Origin: CAYLNM01 sp964385045
Lineage (GTDB): Bacteria; Planctomycetota; Phycisphaerae; Phycisphaerales; SM1A02
DNA length: 54,013 nucleotides
NCBI GenBank assembly: GCA_964385045.1
Contig: CAYLNM010000013.1
Span: 1-54,013, forward strand
Reading direction: 5' to 3'
Shown: piece after piece, positions 24,831 to 34,169 of the stretch
How positions within the stretch are numbered: position 1 is the stretch's first letter
How the letters are laid out: the number at the start of each line of letters is the position of its first letter
The notes under the pieces: generated by a model
Told to the model about the DNA's origin: nothing
What the model saw: the letters and a program-made list of their open reading frames with translations, nothing else
The model's database searches: none
Position numbers and translations under genes: made by a program

Positions 24831-25304
24831 TCAGCCGGGCTCGCCCGGGGCCAGCGGCGTCTTGGTCTTCTCGCGGAGGACCACGTCGCCGAGCCGCAGG
24901 TCCGGGTCGACCGCCTTGAGCATGTCCCACAGGGCGAGGCCGGCGACGGTGACGGCGGTGAGCGCCTCCATCTCGACGCCGGTGCGGGCGACGGTCGAGG
25001 CCTCGGCGACGAGGCGCACCCGGTCCGGTGCCGCTCGCTCGAGCTCCACGCCCACGTGGTCCAGCGGCAGGCCGTGGCACAGCGGGATCAGCTCGTCGGT
25101 CCGCTTCGCGGCGGCGATGCCGGCGAGCCGCGCCACCGCCAGCCCGTCGCCCTTGGGCAGCTCGCCCCCGAACAGCCGATCGAGGGCGTCGGGGCGGGCG
25201 TGCAGCGTCGCCTCCGCGACCGCCCGGCGCCGCAGCGGCGGCTTGGCACCGACGTCCACCATGTGGGCCCGGCCCCGGTCGTCGAGATGCGTCAGCTCGT
25301 CCAT
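24831..25304 (-). CDS. moaC: Cyclic pyranopterin monophosphate synthase MoaC
   Basis: 157 residues, a normal MoaC length. LTHLDDRGRAHMVDVGAK, LPKGDGLAVARLAGIAAAKRTDELIPLCHGLPL, VEASTVARTGVEMEALTAV and DMLKAVDP are family signatures; the His of PLCHGL and Lys of MLKAVD are catalytic. It makes cPMP for molybdenum cofactor. GGGAG lies ten bases before the ATG, and a strong hairpin sits immediately upstream of that site. Confidence 0.96.
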   Translation of the reverse strand: MDELTHLDDRGRAHMVDVGAKPPLRRRAVAEATLHARPDALDRLFGGELPKGDGLAVARLAGIAAAKRTDELIPLCHGLPLDHVGVELERAAPDRVRLVAEASTVARTGVEMEALTAVTVAGLALWDMLKAVDPDLRLGDVVLREKTKTPLAPGEPG

Positions 25305-25320
25305 CGGTCGTTCGCTCCCG

Positions 25321-25342
25321 GCCGGGTCCCTCCGGACCCGGC
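25321..25342 (-). promoter_or_regulatory. Perfect 9-bp hairpin in front of moaC
   Basis: GCCGGGTCC-CTCC-GGACCCGGC on the + strand, equally stable on the minus strand, ending about 17 bases before the moaC ATG and just before its GGGAG. It can terminate the AsmA-like transcript or act as an attenuating hairpin in the moaC leader. No T tract. Confidence 0.45.
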
Positions 25343-25419
25343 AGCATCGCGGCGGGCGCCGCCGGCCCGGCGATCCCGGGCGTCGACTCCCGGGGCCGGT
25401 GCGCCGCCGGTCCCCGGCG

Positions 25420-28400
25420 TCAGTTCCCCGTCGGCCGGCTCCCCGGGGCCCCGGCCGCGTTCACCGTCGTCTCCGCCGGCCGCGGCGATGCCTCCGCGGC
25501 CCCGCGTCGCCGCACCGGCCGAGCCTGGACCGCCTCACGCTCGGGGCGGTCGCCGCGCAGCAGCGCCACCGACACCTCGGGCTCGAGCACGGTACCGCCG
25601 AGCTCGATCGCCGCCATCGCGTCGCCCATCGCGCCCATGATCTCACGAACCGGGAGGAAGAGGCCGCTGCGGGATCGCACCCGGCCCTCGATCGCCATCG
25701 TGTCGAGATCGAGGGTCCCCCGGGCGACGAGCGTGTGGGCGTTCTGATCGGCGAAGCTCGACTCGAGGTACAGCTCGTCGAAGTGGACCCGGCGGCCGGC
25801 CACGAAGAGGTCGGCGGTGGCGAAGTCGTAGCGCTCCGCCGGCACCGTGAGCTGCAGGGCCTGCAGCACGCCGAGGACCGGCGGGATGGCGAAGAGGTCC
25901 GCCTCGCGGATGCGCACGGTGCCGCGGCCGACGAGGGCGCCCGGGTCGCCGCGCCGGCCGGCGAGCCGGAGCGAGCCGTGCACCTCGCCCGACAGCGCTC
26001 GCTTCTCCGGCGGCGCGACGGCGGCGGGCGCCCCGGCGAGGGTGCGGCCATGGGAGGGGCGCGGCGCCCGGTCCTCGTCGGCGGACGCATCCGGCCCGCC
26101 GGCGAGCTCGAAGTCCGCCAGCGGCACCGCGGCGAGGTCGACCGCGAGGGAGAACGGCCCGTCCGGCTCGGTCGAGAACGCGGCGTCCGCGACCACTCGC
26201 CCGTCTCCGGCCCGTCCGCGCAGACGCTCGAGCCGCACCGTGCGGCCGTCGGGGGCCATGCGGACCGTCGCCTCGAGGTCGGTCAGGGTCTGCCCGGCGA
26301 GCCGCAGCGTGCTCGGCCGGGCGTCGATCACGAGGTCGAGCGGTCGGTCGGGGCCACTCGCGAGCCTCACGTGGAACGGGCCGCTCACCGCCCCGAGCGC
26401 GACTCCGGCCCGCAGCGACGCCTCGGCGAGCTCGACCACGCCGTCGAACTCGAGCTCGGGCGCCGGCGGATCCGCTCCCGGGTCGCCGACGGGGCGGCGA
26501 AGTCGCAGCCGCACGTCGCGCACGCGGGTCGGCTTCCGCTCGCGCAGCTCGAGCCGCTCGAGCACCGTCCGCACCGGGGCCGGGAGCAGCGCCGCGACCT
26601 GACGGCCGAGGATCGGCCCCTCGATGTCCATCGTCAGCGCCGCGTCGATGCCGTCGCGGGTCAGCACGGTGCCCGAGACCGTCGCCCGGACCCCGTCGTT
26701 GCCGCCGGAGACGTCCCTCAGGTGGATCGCCCCCGGCTCGATGAGCACCTCGGCGGTCGGATCGAGACGCACCGCGATCGGCACGTCCTGCACCCGCACC
26801 GCGACGGAGTGCGGCAGGATGCGGATCCGCCAGTCCCGGCCGGGCCGGCTCGGCGGCGTCGCGTCGCTCTGGTCCGTGGGCGGCGCGGGCTGACCGCCCA
26901 TCGCCCGGGACCGGGCCACGCCGCCACGGGACGACTCGGGGGCACGCTCCGCGTCCTTCGCGCCCGGCGGACCGCCGCGGTAGGTCACCGCGAGGTCGAG
27001 GTCGGCCGCGGCGTGGAGCCGGTCGAGCTGCTCGAGCTGCTCGTCCGCGTCCACCCACCGCAGGATCTGCCGCATCAGCGGGCTGCGGATGCGGGCCATC
27101 GTCCAGGTCGCCGCCAGCTCGATCCGCGGTGGTCCGTCCGCCCCCCACCGGACGCGGCCGTCGACGGAGGCGGCCCGGCGGCGATCGCGAGCCCGGTCGC
27201 GATCGCCCGAGGGATCGGCGGGGTCCTCGAAGCCGAAGGCGAGGCCGCGCAGCTCGAGCGCCACGCGGTCGTCGGTGCCGAAGGCGAGGCCGATGTCGCC
27301 GCCGGCGTGCTCGAAGCGCATCGGGGTCCCGTCGAGGTCGAGCTCGAGCCGGCGGGGCACGATGGTGCCGTCGACCGTGGCGTCGCCGTAGCCGTCGGAG
27401 TGCACCATCAGCCGCACGTCGACCGTGCCCCGCGGCCGGTGGGCGGCGAGGATCGGCTCGAGGTCGGCGCGGCGATCGCGCGGCACGACGTCGGCCAGAT
27501 GGTCGGCGATGGACAGGCGATCGGCGGTCATGTCGAGGTCGACGGTGCGGGCCTCCTGCCCGAGCGAGATCGTGCCGCCGACTTCCAGCCGTCCCTCGTC
27601 GGTGGTGCCCGCGACGGCCTCGAGATGCAGGCCGCGCGGCGTGACCACCACGCGGCCGTCGACGTCGCGCAGTCGCCAGTCGCCCCGCAGCGGTGCCCCG
27701 GGCTCGCGGCCCGTGGCCTCGCGGATCGCGGCCGCCGCGTCGGCCCGGGCCTGCGCGAGCTCGACGGCGATCTCGTACTCCAGCTCGCCGCCCGATCCCG
27801 GCTCGAGCCGGGCCTCGTAGTCGAGCCGCCCGCCCAGTCGCAGTCGCTCGAGCCACTGCCCGCCCCGGGCGAGAACGCTTCCGGGCCAGCCGTCCCAGGC
27901 TTCCGGGGCCTCGGCGCGCTCGGCGTCCGACGGCGGGATGGCGGCGAGGAGCGATCGTGACACGCGGTCGTCCTCGACCGCCAGCACCAGCCGCGGCTCG
28001 AGCGGCTCCTCCGCGCCCCGAGTCCAGCGCACGACGCCGGTGAGTCGTCCTTCGCCGCCGCCCGCGGTGCGGACGCGGAGCCCGTCCGGCCCGATCGCCT
28101 CCACCGAGCGCCGCTCGAGGCGGACGGTGCCCTCGGTGATCCGCATCGGGTACGGGAACCGGTCGAGCACCACGTCCACGCCCGAGAGGTCGATCTCGCC
28201 GCTGGTGGTGGTGTTCAGGCCGGGCCCCGGCGTGCGATCGATCCGGAGCCGCAGGTCGACGGTCCCCTGCAGCGTGCCGTCCTCCGGCGACAGCAGCCCC
28301 GTGGCCACGAGCCGGTCCGTGGTCCGCCGGTCGCGGAGGCGGTCGATCACCGAGCCGAGCTCGCCGGTGAACGCCTCGCGCAGCCGCTCGTCGATCGGCA

Positions 28401-30108
28401 CGCCCTCGGCCTCGAGCGTGAGCGCGACCTCGGGGTACGGTCCGAGCTCCCGCACCGTGCCGGCGATGGTCACCGGGGCGCCGGCGCTGCCGGTGCCGCG
28501 CACGTGCCGCACCCGCACCTCGTCGCGGTCGAAAGTCAGCTCGGCGGTCACGTCGTCCAGTCGATACGGGAACGGGCCGTACCGGCCGTCGGCGTCGGTG
28601 ATCGTCGCGCGGCCGTCGGTGGTCAGCGGGCCGGCGACGAGCTCGCCCTCCGGTCCGGCCGCCGGGGCGGCCCGGCGGACCTCGAGCTCGGTGTCGAGCG
28701 TGAAGCGATCGAAGAGAAACGACTCGAGCACGCTCGCGACCGGCAGCGGCACCTCGATCGCCTGGGCCGCGCCGTCGGCGTCGACGTCGCCCACGCGCAG
28801 GCCGCGGGTCGCGAAGTGGAGCTCGAAGGGGGCCGCGGCGAGAGCGGTCTCGGCCCACTCCCGCGGGCCCGCGTCCGCGATTCCGCTCGGGTCGAGCTCG
28901 AGCACGCGGAAGGAGATCTCGTACGGGACGCCGACCACGTCGTGCTCGTCCGCGCCGGACTCCACCCGTCCGACGAGGTCGGTCAGCTCGAGCCGGCCCG
29001 CCCCGAAGCGGAAGGATCCGGACTCGACCTGCAGCCGCGGCCGCTCGCCGACGGCCTCGATCGCGCCCGCGCGGTAGCGGCTCCACTCGACGCCGGCCTC
29101 GACGGGCAGCCGGAAGGACACCCGCTCGGCGTCGAAGGCGGCGGTGAAGCCGTTCTCGGACCAGCCGAAGACGACGTCCCGCACCGCGCCGGCGAGCTCC
29201 ATCTCCTCGAGCAGCCCCTGCACCGCGGCGGGCGCGAGGGCGATCGTCTCGGGCTCGAGCAGCAGGTTCTCGACCTCGAGCCGGTGGGCCAGCGACCGGG
29301 CGTTGAGCTCACCGTTGACGCCGATCCGCTCCTTGGCGTGCACCCGGCCGGACGAGTCGAGCTCCTGCAGGGTCACGCAGTGCCAGCCGGCATCGCCGCG
29401 GGCGCCGGCCGGCCGCTGCATCTCGGCGAAGAAGGCGCGACTCGCCCGCGGCCGGAAGCGCGCGCCCGCGTAGTCGCCGACCTCCACCTCGAGCTCCTCG
29501 ATGCTGATCTCGGGGGCCGCGGCCTCGGAGTCGGACGACCATCGTGGCCGCAGCGACTCGAAGGCGAACCGGCCCGGCCGCTCGGCGTCCTCGGCGAGCC
29601 GCAGGTGCATGCGCTCGACCGCGACGCCGATCGGCACGGGCTCGAGCCGGGCGAGTGCCGCTTCGTCCATGCGGATCTCGGCCGCCTCGACATGGGCGAT
29701 CCGCCCGGGTTCGCCGGCGACGCCGGGGGCGCGCAGCGTGACCCCCTCGAGCTGGAAGCGGCCGCCACCGAGGTAGCGGGCGTGGTCGACGGACACCGGG
29801 CCGCCGAACTGCTCGCTCAGCGCCGCCTCGACCCGGCCGGCGATGAACCAGCTGCTGCGGAGGACGAGCATCCCCCCGAGCACCGCGATCACGAGCGGTG
29901 CGACGAGGATCGCGGCGGTGCGGGAGCGGCGCCGCCGCCGGGCCCTGCGGCGGGCGGAGGCGTCTGCACGGTCGGCGTCCGCGCCGCCGGCCCGGGCCGA
30001 TCCGCCCGGCGGCAGGCCGGGGGGCGTCGTCGTCCCCGTCGGCGGCGCGGAGCCGGTCCGGCGGGGCGCCGGGTCGGACGTCGGACTGGGCTCGGGCGGA
30101 TCGTGCAC
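25420..30108 (-). CDS. AsmA-like giant envelope protein
   Basis: 1562 residues. A basic cytoplasmic tail (~60 residues, ends RRRARRRRRSR) is followed by one transmembrane helix (TAAILVAPLVIAVLGGMLVL) and a very long beta-rich region rich in 'DLRL...VTG' strands. The end resembles the AsmA C-terminal domain (LSGEVHGSLRLAGRRGD; FDELYLESSFADQNAHTLVARGTLDLDTMAIEGRVR; VREIMGAMGDAMAAIELGGTV). AsmA/TamB-type proteins bridge inner and outer membranes and move lipids. The GTG at 30108 is the first start in frame and lies close to a GAATGT hexamer; the exact N-terminus is uncertain. Confidence 0.85.
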   Translation of the reverse strand: MHDPPEPSPTSDPAPRRTGSAPPTGTTTPPGLPPGGSARAGGADADRADASARRRARRRRRSRTAAILVAPLVIAVLGGMLVLRSSWFIAGRVEAALSEQFGGPVSVDHARYLGGGRFQLEGVTLRAPGVAGEPGRIAHVEAAEIRMDEAALARLEPVPIGVAVERMHLRLAEDAERPGRFAFESLRPRWSSDSEAAAPEISIEELEVEVGDYAGARFRPRASRAFFAEMQRPAGARGDAGWHCVTLQELDSSGRVHAKERIGVNGELNARSLAHRLEVENLLLEPETIALAPAAVQGLLEEMELAGAVRDVVFGWSENGFTAAFDAERVSFRLPVEAGVEWSRYRAGAIEAVGERPRLQVESGSFRFGAGRLELTDLVGRVESGADEHDVVGVPYEISFRVLELDPSGIADAGPREWAETALAAAPFELHFATRGLRVGDVDADGAAQAIEVPLPVASVLESFLFDRFTLDTELEVRRAAPAAGPEGELVAGPLTTDGRATITDADGRYGPFPYRLDDVTAELTFDRDEVRVRHVRGTGSAGAPVTIAGTVRELGPYPEVALTLEAEGVPIDERLREAFTGELGSVIDRLRDRRTTDRLVATGLLSPEDGTLQGTVDLRLRIDRTPGPGLNTTTSGEIDLSGVDVVLDRFPYPMRITEGTVRLERRSVEAIGPDGLRVRTAGGGEGRLTGVVRWTRGAEEPLEPRLVLAVEDDRVSRSLLAAIPPSDAERAEAPEAWDGWPGSVLARGGQWLERLRLGGRLDYEARLEPGSGGELEYEIAVELAQARADAAAAIREATGREPGAPLRGDWRLRDVDGRVVVTPRGLHLEAVAGTTDEGRLEVGGTISLGQEARTVDLDMTADRLSIADHLADVVPRDRRADLEPILAAHRPRGTVDVRLMVHSDGYGDATVDGTIVPRRLELDLDGTPMRFEHAGGDIGLAFGTDDRVALELRGLAFGFEDPADPSGDRDRARDRRRAASVDGRVRWGADGPPRIELAATWTMARIRSPLMRQILRWVDADEQLEQLDRLHAAADLDLAVTYRGGPPGAKDAERAPESSRGGVARSRAMGGQPAPPTDQSDATPPSRPGRDWRIRILPHSVAVRVQDVPIAVRLDPTAEVLIEPGAIHLRDVSGGNDGVRATVSGTVLTRDGIDAALTMDIEGPILGRQVAALLPAPVRTVLERLELRERKPTRVRDVRLRLRRPVGDPGADPPAPELEFDGVVELAEASLRAGVALGAVSGPFHVRLASGPDRPLDLVIDARPSTLRLAGQTLTDLEATVRMAPDGRTVRLERLRGRAGDGRVVADAAFSTEPDGPFSLAVDLAAVPLADFELAGGPDASADEDRAPRPSHGRTLAGAPAAVAPPEKRALSGEVHGSLRLAGRRGDPGALVGRGTVRIREADLFAIPPVLGVLQALQLTVPAERYDFATADLFVAGRRVHFDELYLESSFADQNAHTLVARGTLDLDTMAIEGRVRSRSGLFLPVREIMGAMGDAMAAIELGGTVLEPEVSVALLRGDRPEREAVQARPVRRRGAAEASPRPAETTVNAAGAPGSRPTGN

Positions 30109-30426
30109 GGGCAGACATTCTCGCGATCGGGCACTCGTCCTGCCACGGCCTTCGCGCGAGGAGGCTCGGTGCTCCGGGGGCCGAGGATCTGGGGCCGGGA
30201 GCCGCGGGCCGGGAGCCGGCCGGCGGCCGCGGGGCGGCGGGATCCCCTGCCGCTGGCCCGGCGGCCGCTCGCCGGATCCCGTCTCCTACCATCGGCTTCG
30301 CCCGCGGGAGGGGCCCGCCGCCGTGCCGCGGAGCCTCCGGATCGGGCATCGACCCTGCGGCTCCTGCGGCCCGCGTCCCCGCCCCCCCCGGGGGCGGCGC
30401 TGCGGGAGCCCCCGGAGACGCGGATC

Positions 30427-31335
30427 ATGCGCGTGGCCCTCACCGGCGCCAGCGGCTTCATCGGCTCGGCGATCGCCCGTCGCCTCGCGACCGCGGGACA
30501 CGCCGTGACCGCGCTCGTGCGCGAGACGAGCCGGCGCGATCACGTGGCCGAGGCCGTCGAGCGGTTCGTGGTCGGCGACCAGGCCGACCCTGCGGCGTGG
30601 GAGGAGCTGCTCGAGGGCGCGGACGCGGTGGTCCACGACGCGATCGACTGGGAGGCCCTGAAGTCGGGCGACCTGAGGCGGCACCTCGAGGCGAACGTCG
30701 TCGCCCCGATCGCCTTCCTGCGGGCGTCGGCCCCGCGGCCCTTCGTGTTCATGAGCACGGTGGCGGTGCACCACGAGATCTCGGACCGCTGGCAGGGCCG
30801 GATCGACGCCGACCACCCCACCCGCCCCGGCACGCTCTACGGGGCGGCCAAGGCCGCGGTCGAGGTCCATCTCTTCGCCGAGCATGCGATGCACGAGCGG
30901 CACGTCGCGTCGCTCCGGCCGTGCGCCGTCTACGGGCTCGACCCGCGGCGCGAGCGCACGATCGGATGGCCGATCGTCGACCGGCTGCGGCGGGGCGAGC
31001 GGTACGCCCGCGCCGGCGGCGGGAAGTTCGTGCACGTGGAGGACGTGGCCGAGGCGACGCTCGGAGCCCTCGAGCGGCCCGAGGCGGCGGGGCGCGTGTT
31101 CGACCTCGTCGACTGCTACGCCCGCTGGGCCGACTGGGCCGAATGGATCGCCGAGGAGCTCGGGATCGACGTCGAGATCGACGACTCGAGTCCGCCGCGT
31201 CCCCGCAACGAGTTCGACGTCACCGCGGCCCGGTCGCTCGGGGCCCGGCTCGACCGTGGCCACGAAGGGCTCCGGGAGCACGTGCGGTCGATGCTCGCGG
31301 CCCGCGGCGCGTCGGGCGACGAGCCGGCGGGCTGA
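30427..31335 (+). CDS. NAD(P)-dependent epimerase/dehydratase (extended SDR)
   Basis: 302 residues. TGASGFIG at residues 7-14 binds the cofactor; the catalytic YxxxK is Y138-GAAK142, with the preceding FMSTVAVHHEI supplying the Ser/Thr. Residues 200-300 are a variable substrate domain with tryptophans (YARWADWAEWIAEELG). An extended SDR acting on a nucleotide sugar or similar carbonyl compound is likely; the substrate cannot be named. GGAG lies upstream of the ATG at 30427. Divergent from the AsmA-like gene and convergent with trpE. Confidence 0.88.
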   Translation: MRVALTGASGFIGSAIARRLATAGHAVTALVRETSRRDHVAEAVERFVVGDQADPAAWEELLEGADAVVHDAIDWEALKSGDLRRHLEANVVAPIAFLRASAPRPFVFMSTVAVHHEISDRWQGRIDADHPTRPGTLYGAAKAAVEVHLFAEHAMHERHVASLRPCAVYGLDPRRERTIGWPIVDRLRRGERYARAGGGKFVHVEDVAEATLGALERPEAAGRVFDLVDCYARWADWAEWIAEELGIDVEIDDSSPPRPRNEFDVTAARSLGARLDRGHEGLREHVRSMLAARGASGDEPAG

Positions 31336-31408
31336 ACGCCGGGGCGGGGGGTACGGGCGGTCGCGCGCCGCCGCGGACGCCCCCGCTCGCCCCCGCCGCC
31401 CCCGCCGG

Positions 31409-32995
31409 TCACACCCCCGCGGACTCCGCCGTGCCCGCGAAGGCGGTCTCCGCGAGGTCGATGGCCCGGCTGAGGGCGGCGGCCTTGCTCACCGTCTCCT
31501 CGTGCTCGCGGGCGGGCACCGAGTCGGCGACCACGCCCGCCCCCGCCTGCAGGTCGATCGTCCAGGCCCCACCCCGCCGCAGCGCCGTGGGCACCACCAT
31601 CGTGCGCAGGGCGATCGCCATCGACATGCGGCCGTCGAATCCGCACCAGCCGACGCCGCCGGCATAGGGCCCCCGCCGCCCGGGCTCGAGCTCGTCGATG
31701 ATCTGCATCGCCCGGATCTTCGGGGCCCCGCTCACCGTGCCCACCGGCAGGCAGCCGCGGAGCAGGTCCCAGGCGTCGAGGCCCTCGCGCAGCCGCCCGG
31801 AGACGGTCGAGGACAGGTGCATCACGTGGCTGTACCGCTCGACCGCCATCACCTCGTCGAGGGCGATCGACGCCGGCTCGCAGACGCGGCCGAGGTCGTT
31901 GCGGCCGAGGTCCACGAGCATCACGTGCTCGGCCCGCTCCTTGGCGTCGGCGAGGAGGTCGACCTCGAGGGCGCGGTCCTCGGCCGCGTCCGCCCCACGC
32001 TTCCGCGTGCCCGCGAGTGGACGATTGACCACGCGGCCGGTGCCGTCGTGGCTGCACAGCAGCTCGGGGCTCGCCGCCACGAGGATCGCCCCGGGGGCCT
32101 GCAGGTAGAACATGTACGGACTCGGGTTCACCACCCGCAGCGCCCGGTAGACGTCGAACGGGTCCGCCTCCGTGCGGCGGCGGAACCGCTGGCTGAGGAC
32201 GACCTGGAAGACGTCCCCGGCCGCGATGTACGCGCGGCCCCGCTCGACCATCGCCTCGAAGCGCTCCCGCGGCACGCTCGAGTCGAGCGGCACCTCCGAG
32301 CGGCGCGTCGGGTCGAGGCCGACGAGCCCCACCGCCAGCGGCTTCGGGGTCGTCTGCAGCCGGTCGACGTAGGCCTCGAGGCGGGCGCAGCCGTCCTCCC
32401 ACGCCGCATCGACGGTGTCGTGCTCGTCGACGACGACCACCGCGATCGCGTGCAGCACCTTGCTCACCTCGTCGAAGACGGCGAGCTCGCGGTACTGGCC
32501 GAGGTGGAGGTCGGGCAGCCCGCGATCGTCGGGCGGAGCCGCGCCGAACGGCAGCTTGGACGGCTCGAGGTATCGGACGGTGTCGTAGCCGGCGTAGCCG
32601 ACCCACCCGCCGAGGAAGGGCGGCCACGTGAAGCCGGCCGTGGGCTCCGGACGCACCGCCCGGAGCCCGGCCGAGAGCTCGCGGGGCACGGCGAGCGGGT
32701 CGTCCACCCGCTGCGTCTCGCTGGTCCCCCGCCGGTGGTCGTCGATGACCACGTCCCGGCCGCGGGCAGTGATCTCCACCGCCGGCTGGGCCCCGAGGAA
32801 GGACCAGCGCCCGGCGGTGCGGCCCCCGTCCACGGACTCGAGCAGGAAGCTCGGGGCCGTTCGATCGTCCGCATCCACCAGGCGGCGGTATGCGAGGACG
32901 GGCGTGAGCTGGTCGCTCATCACCCGCGCCGCCATCGGGATGCAGGTGCCCCGCCGGGCGAGGCGTCGGAAGGTGTCGCGGTCGGGGGTGATCAT
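31409..32995 (-). CDS. trpE: Anthranilate synthase component I
   Basis: 528 residues. LLESVDGGRTAGRWSFLG contains the LLES tryptophan feedback-binding motif; PSPYMFYLQAPGAILVAASPELL, GTRKRGADAAEDRALEVDLL, LVDLGRNDLGRV and LPVGTVSGAPKIRAMQIIDELEP build the chorismate site. It forms anthranilate from chorismate with a glutamine amidotransferase (TrpG, not in this window). LLES and the PVGTVSGAPK form favour TrpE over PabB. ATG 32995 begins MITPDRDTFRRLA, the family's usual N-terminus; the upstream frame is arginine/proline-rich. Predicted leader about 170 nt from the shared promoter at 33176; no leader peptide rich in tryptophan was seen. Confidence 0.93.
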   Translation of the reverse strand: MITPDRDTFRRLARRGTCIPMAARVMSDQLTPVLAYRRLVDADDRTAPSFLLESVDGGRTAGRWSFLGAQPAVEITARGRDVVIDDHRRGTSETQRVDDPLAVPRELSAGLRAVRPEPTAGFTWPPFLGGWVGYAGYDTVRYLEPSKLPFGAAPPDDRGLPDLHLGQYRELAVFDEVSKVLHAIAVVVVDEHDTVDAAWEDGCARLEAYVDRLQTTPKPLAVGLVGLDPTRRSEVPLDSSVPRERFEAMVERGRAYIAAGDVFQVVLSQRFRRRTEADPFDVYRALRVVNPSPYMFYLQAPGAILVAASPELLCSHDGTGRVVNRPLAGTRKRGADAAEDRALEVDLLADAKERAEHVMLVDLGRNDLGRVCEPASIALDEVMAVERYSHVMHLSSTVSGRLREGLDAWDLLRGCLPVGTVSGAPKIRAMQIIDELEPGRRGPYAGGVGWCGFDGRMSMAIALRTMVVPTALRRGGAWTIDLQAGAGVVADSVPAREHEETVSKAAALSRAIDLAETAFAGTAESAGV

Positions 32996-33175
32996 CGGGG
33001 GCGGGCGGTGGGCCTGCGGGGGAGGCCGAGGGGGCGAAGGGGACGCGACGCGGGCCGGCGGCGATGCGCGACGGGCCGAGCGGCGGGACGAGGCCGCACG
33101 GGCCCGCGGGCGGGCCGGAAAGCGGGCGTCGCGGGCGGGAGGCGGCATCGGCCGCAGCCTCGTCGCCACCCGGGC

Positions 33176-33182
33176 ATACAGT
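33176..33182. promoter_or_regulatory. Overlapping divergent -10 elements for trpE and the ABC ATPase
   Basis: ATACAGT reads TACAGT on the + strand (33177-33182) and CTGTAT on the minus strand (33181-33176). Both would serve genes pointing away from the site, so the two transcripts should compete for polymerase. Confidence 0.4.
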
Positions 33183-33224
33183 CATCGGGCGGGGAGGGAT
33201 CCCCGTCGAGCGAGGTCCCATGAT

Positions 33225-34058
33225 ATGAGCCGAACCGAGTCGCACCCCGCCGAGCCCGTGATCGCGGAGCTCCGCGGGATCCGCAAGATCTACTACAAGC
33301 CCGACGGCTCGGTCCTCGTCGAGGCCCTGCGGGGCGTGGACATCGACCTCCACGCCGGCGAGTACACGGCGATCATGGGCGCGTCGGGCAGCGGCAAGAG
33401 CACGCTGATGAACATCCTCGGCTGCCTCGACCGGCCGACCGAGGGGACCTATCGCCTCGACGGCCACGACGTGGCCCACCTCGAGGACGAGCCGCTGAGC
33501 CGGATCCGCGGGCGCCGCATCGGCTTCGTGTTCCAGGCGTTCAACCTGATCAGCGAGCTCACCATCGTCGAGAACGTCGAGGTGCCGCTGTTCTACCAGG
33601 GCATCCCGAAGGCCGATCGGCAGCAGCGGGCGATCGCCAAGCTCGAGCTCGTCGGCCTCGGCGACCGGCTCGGGCATCGCCCCAAGGAGCTCTCCGGCGG
33701 TCAGCAGCAGCGAGTGGCGATCGCCCGGGCCCTCGTCACCGATCCCGCGATCATCATGGCCGACGAGCCGACCGGCAATCTCGACTCGAAGACCGGGACG
33801 CAGATCCTCGAGCTCATCGACGAGCTGCACGCCGGCGGCATGACCATCATCATGGTCACGCACGACGACTCGGTGGCCGAGCGCTGCGAGCGCGTGGTGC
33901 GGCTGCGGGATGGACTGATCGAGTTCGACCATCGGCTGCGGACACGGAACCGCGACGGCGGCGGGCCGCTGGCGGAGGCGACGGCGGCCACGCTCGCGGA
34001 CGACGTTCCCGCGGCGGCGCCGGCCGGGGCGCCCGCGGGCGCCCCGGCCGGCGACTGA
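33225..34058 (+). CDS. ABC transporter ATPase of the MacB/LolD type (no permease nearby)
   Basis: 277 residues. Walker A GASGSGKST at 52-60, Q-loop (VFQAFNLISELTIVENVEVPL), signature LSGGQQQRVAIARAL, Walker B IIMADEPTGNLD and switch His (MVTHDD). These match the LolD/MacB/FtsE-like lipoprotein- and efflux-type subfamily. No permease gene adjoins it, so its partner is elsewhere. GAGG about ten bases before the ATG is a plausible ribosome site. Beyond residue ~235 the tail (AAPAGAPAGAPAGD) is not part of the fold and is encoded by a perfect 36-bp palindrome. Confidence 0.93.
   Translation: MSRTESHPAEPVIAELRGIRKIYYKPDGSVLVEALRGVDIDLHAGEYTAIMGASGSGKSTLMNILGCLDRPTEGTYRLDGHDVAHLEDEPLSRIRGRRIGFVFQAFNLISELTIVENVEVPLFYQGIPKADRQQRAIAKLELVGLGDRLGHRPKELSGGQQQRVAIARALVTDPAIIMADEPTGNLDSKTGTQILELIDELHAGGMTIIMVTHDDSVAERCERVVRLRDGLIEFDHRLRTRNRDGGGPLAEATAATLADDVPAAAPAGAPAGAPAGD
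34018..34053. terminator. Perfect 36-bp palindrome at the 3' end of the ABC-ATPase gene
   Basis: Every base from 34018 to 34053 pairs with its mirror (18 consecutive matches about the centre between 34035 and 34036). All bases are G or C, and the palindrome ends two bases before the stop codon. In RNA it can fold to an exceptionally stable hairpin, suited to termination or 3'-end protection. Confidence 0.6.
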
Positions 34059-34169
34059 GCCGCGGCGCGCGTCGCGGCCGCCCGGACGGAACGGCCTCGA
34101 GCAGGCGCTTCGGCCGCTCCGAGACCGCCCGCCTGTTGCGAACTCGCCCGGACGGCCGATGATGGCTCC

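Noticed and set aside
25643..29086. Long alternative minus-strand frame (and a + strand one) across the AsmA-like gene
   Set aside because: Arginine-rich without any recognisable strand pattern, while the chosen frame has a membrane helix and AsmA C-terminal motifs.
31409..32995. pabB (aminodeoxychorismate synthase) instead of trpE
   Set aside because: The LLES feedback motif and PVGTVSGAPKIRAMQIIDELEP favour anthranilate synthase.
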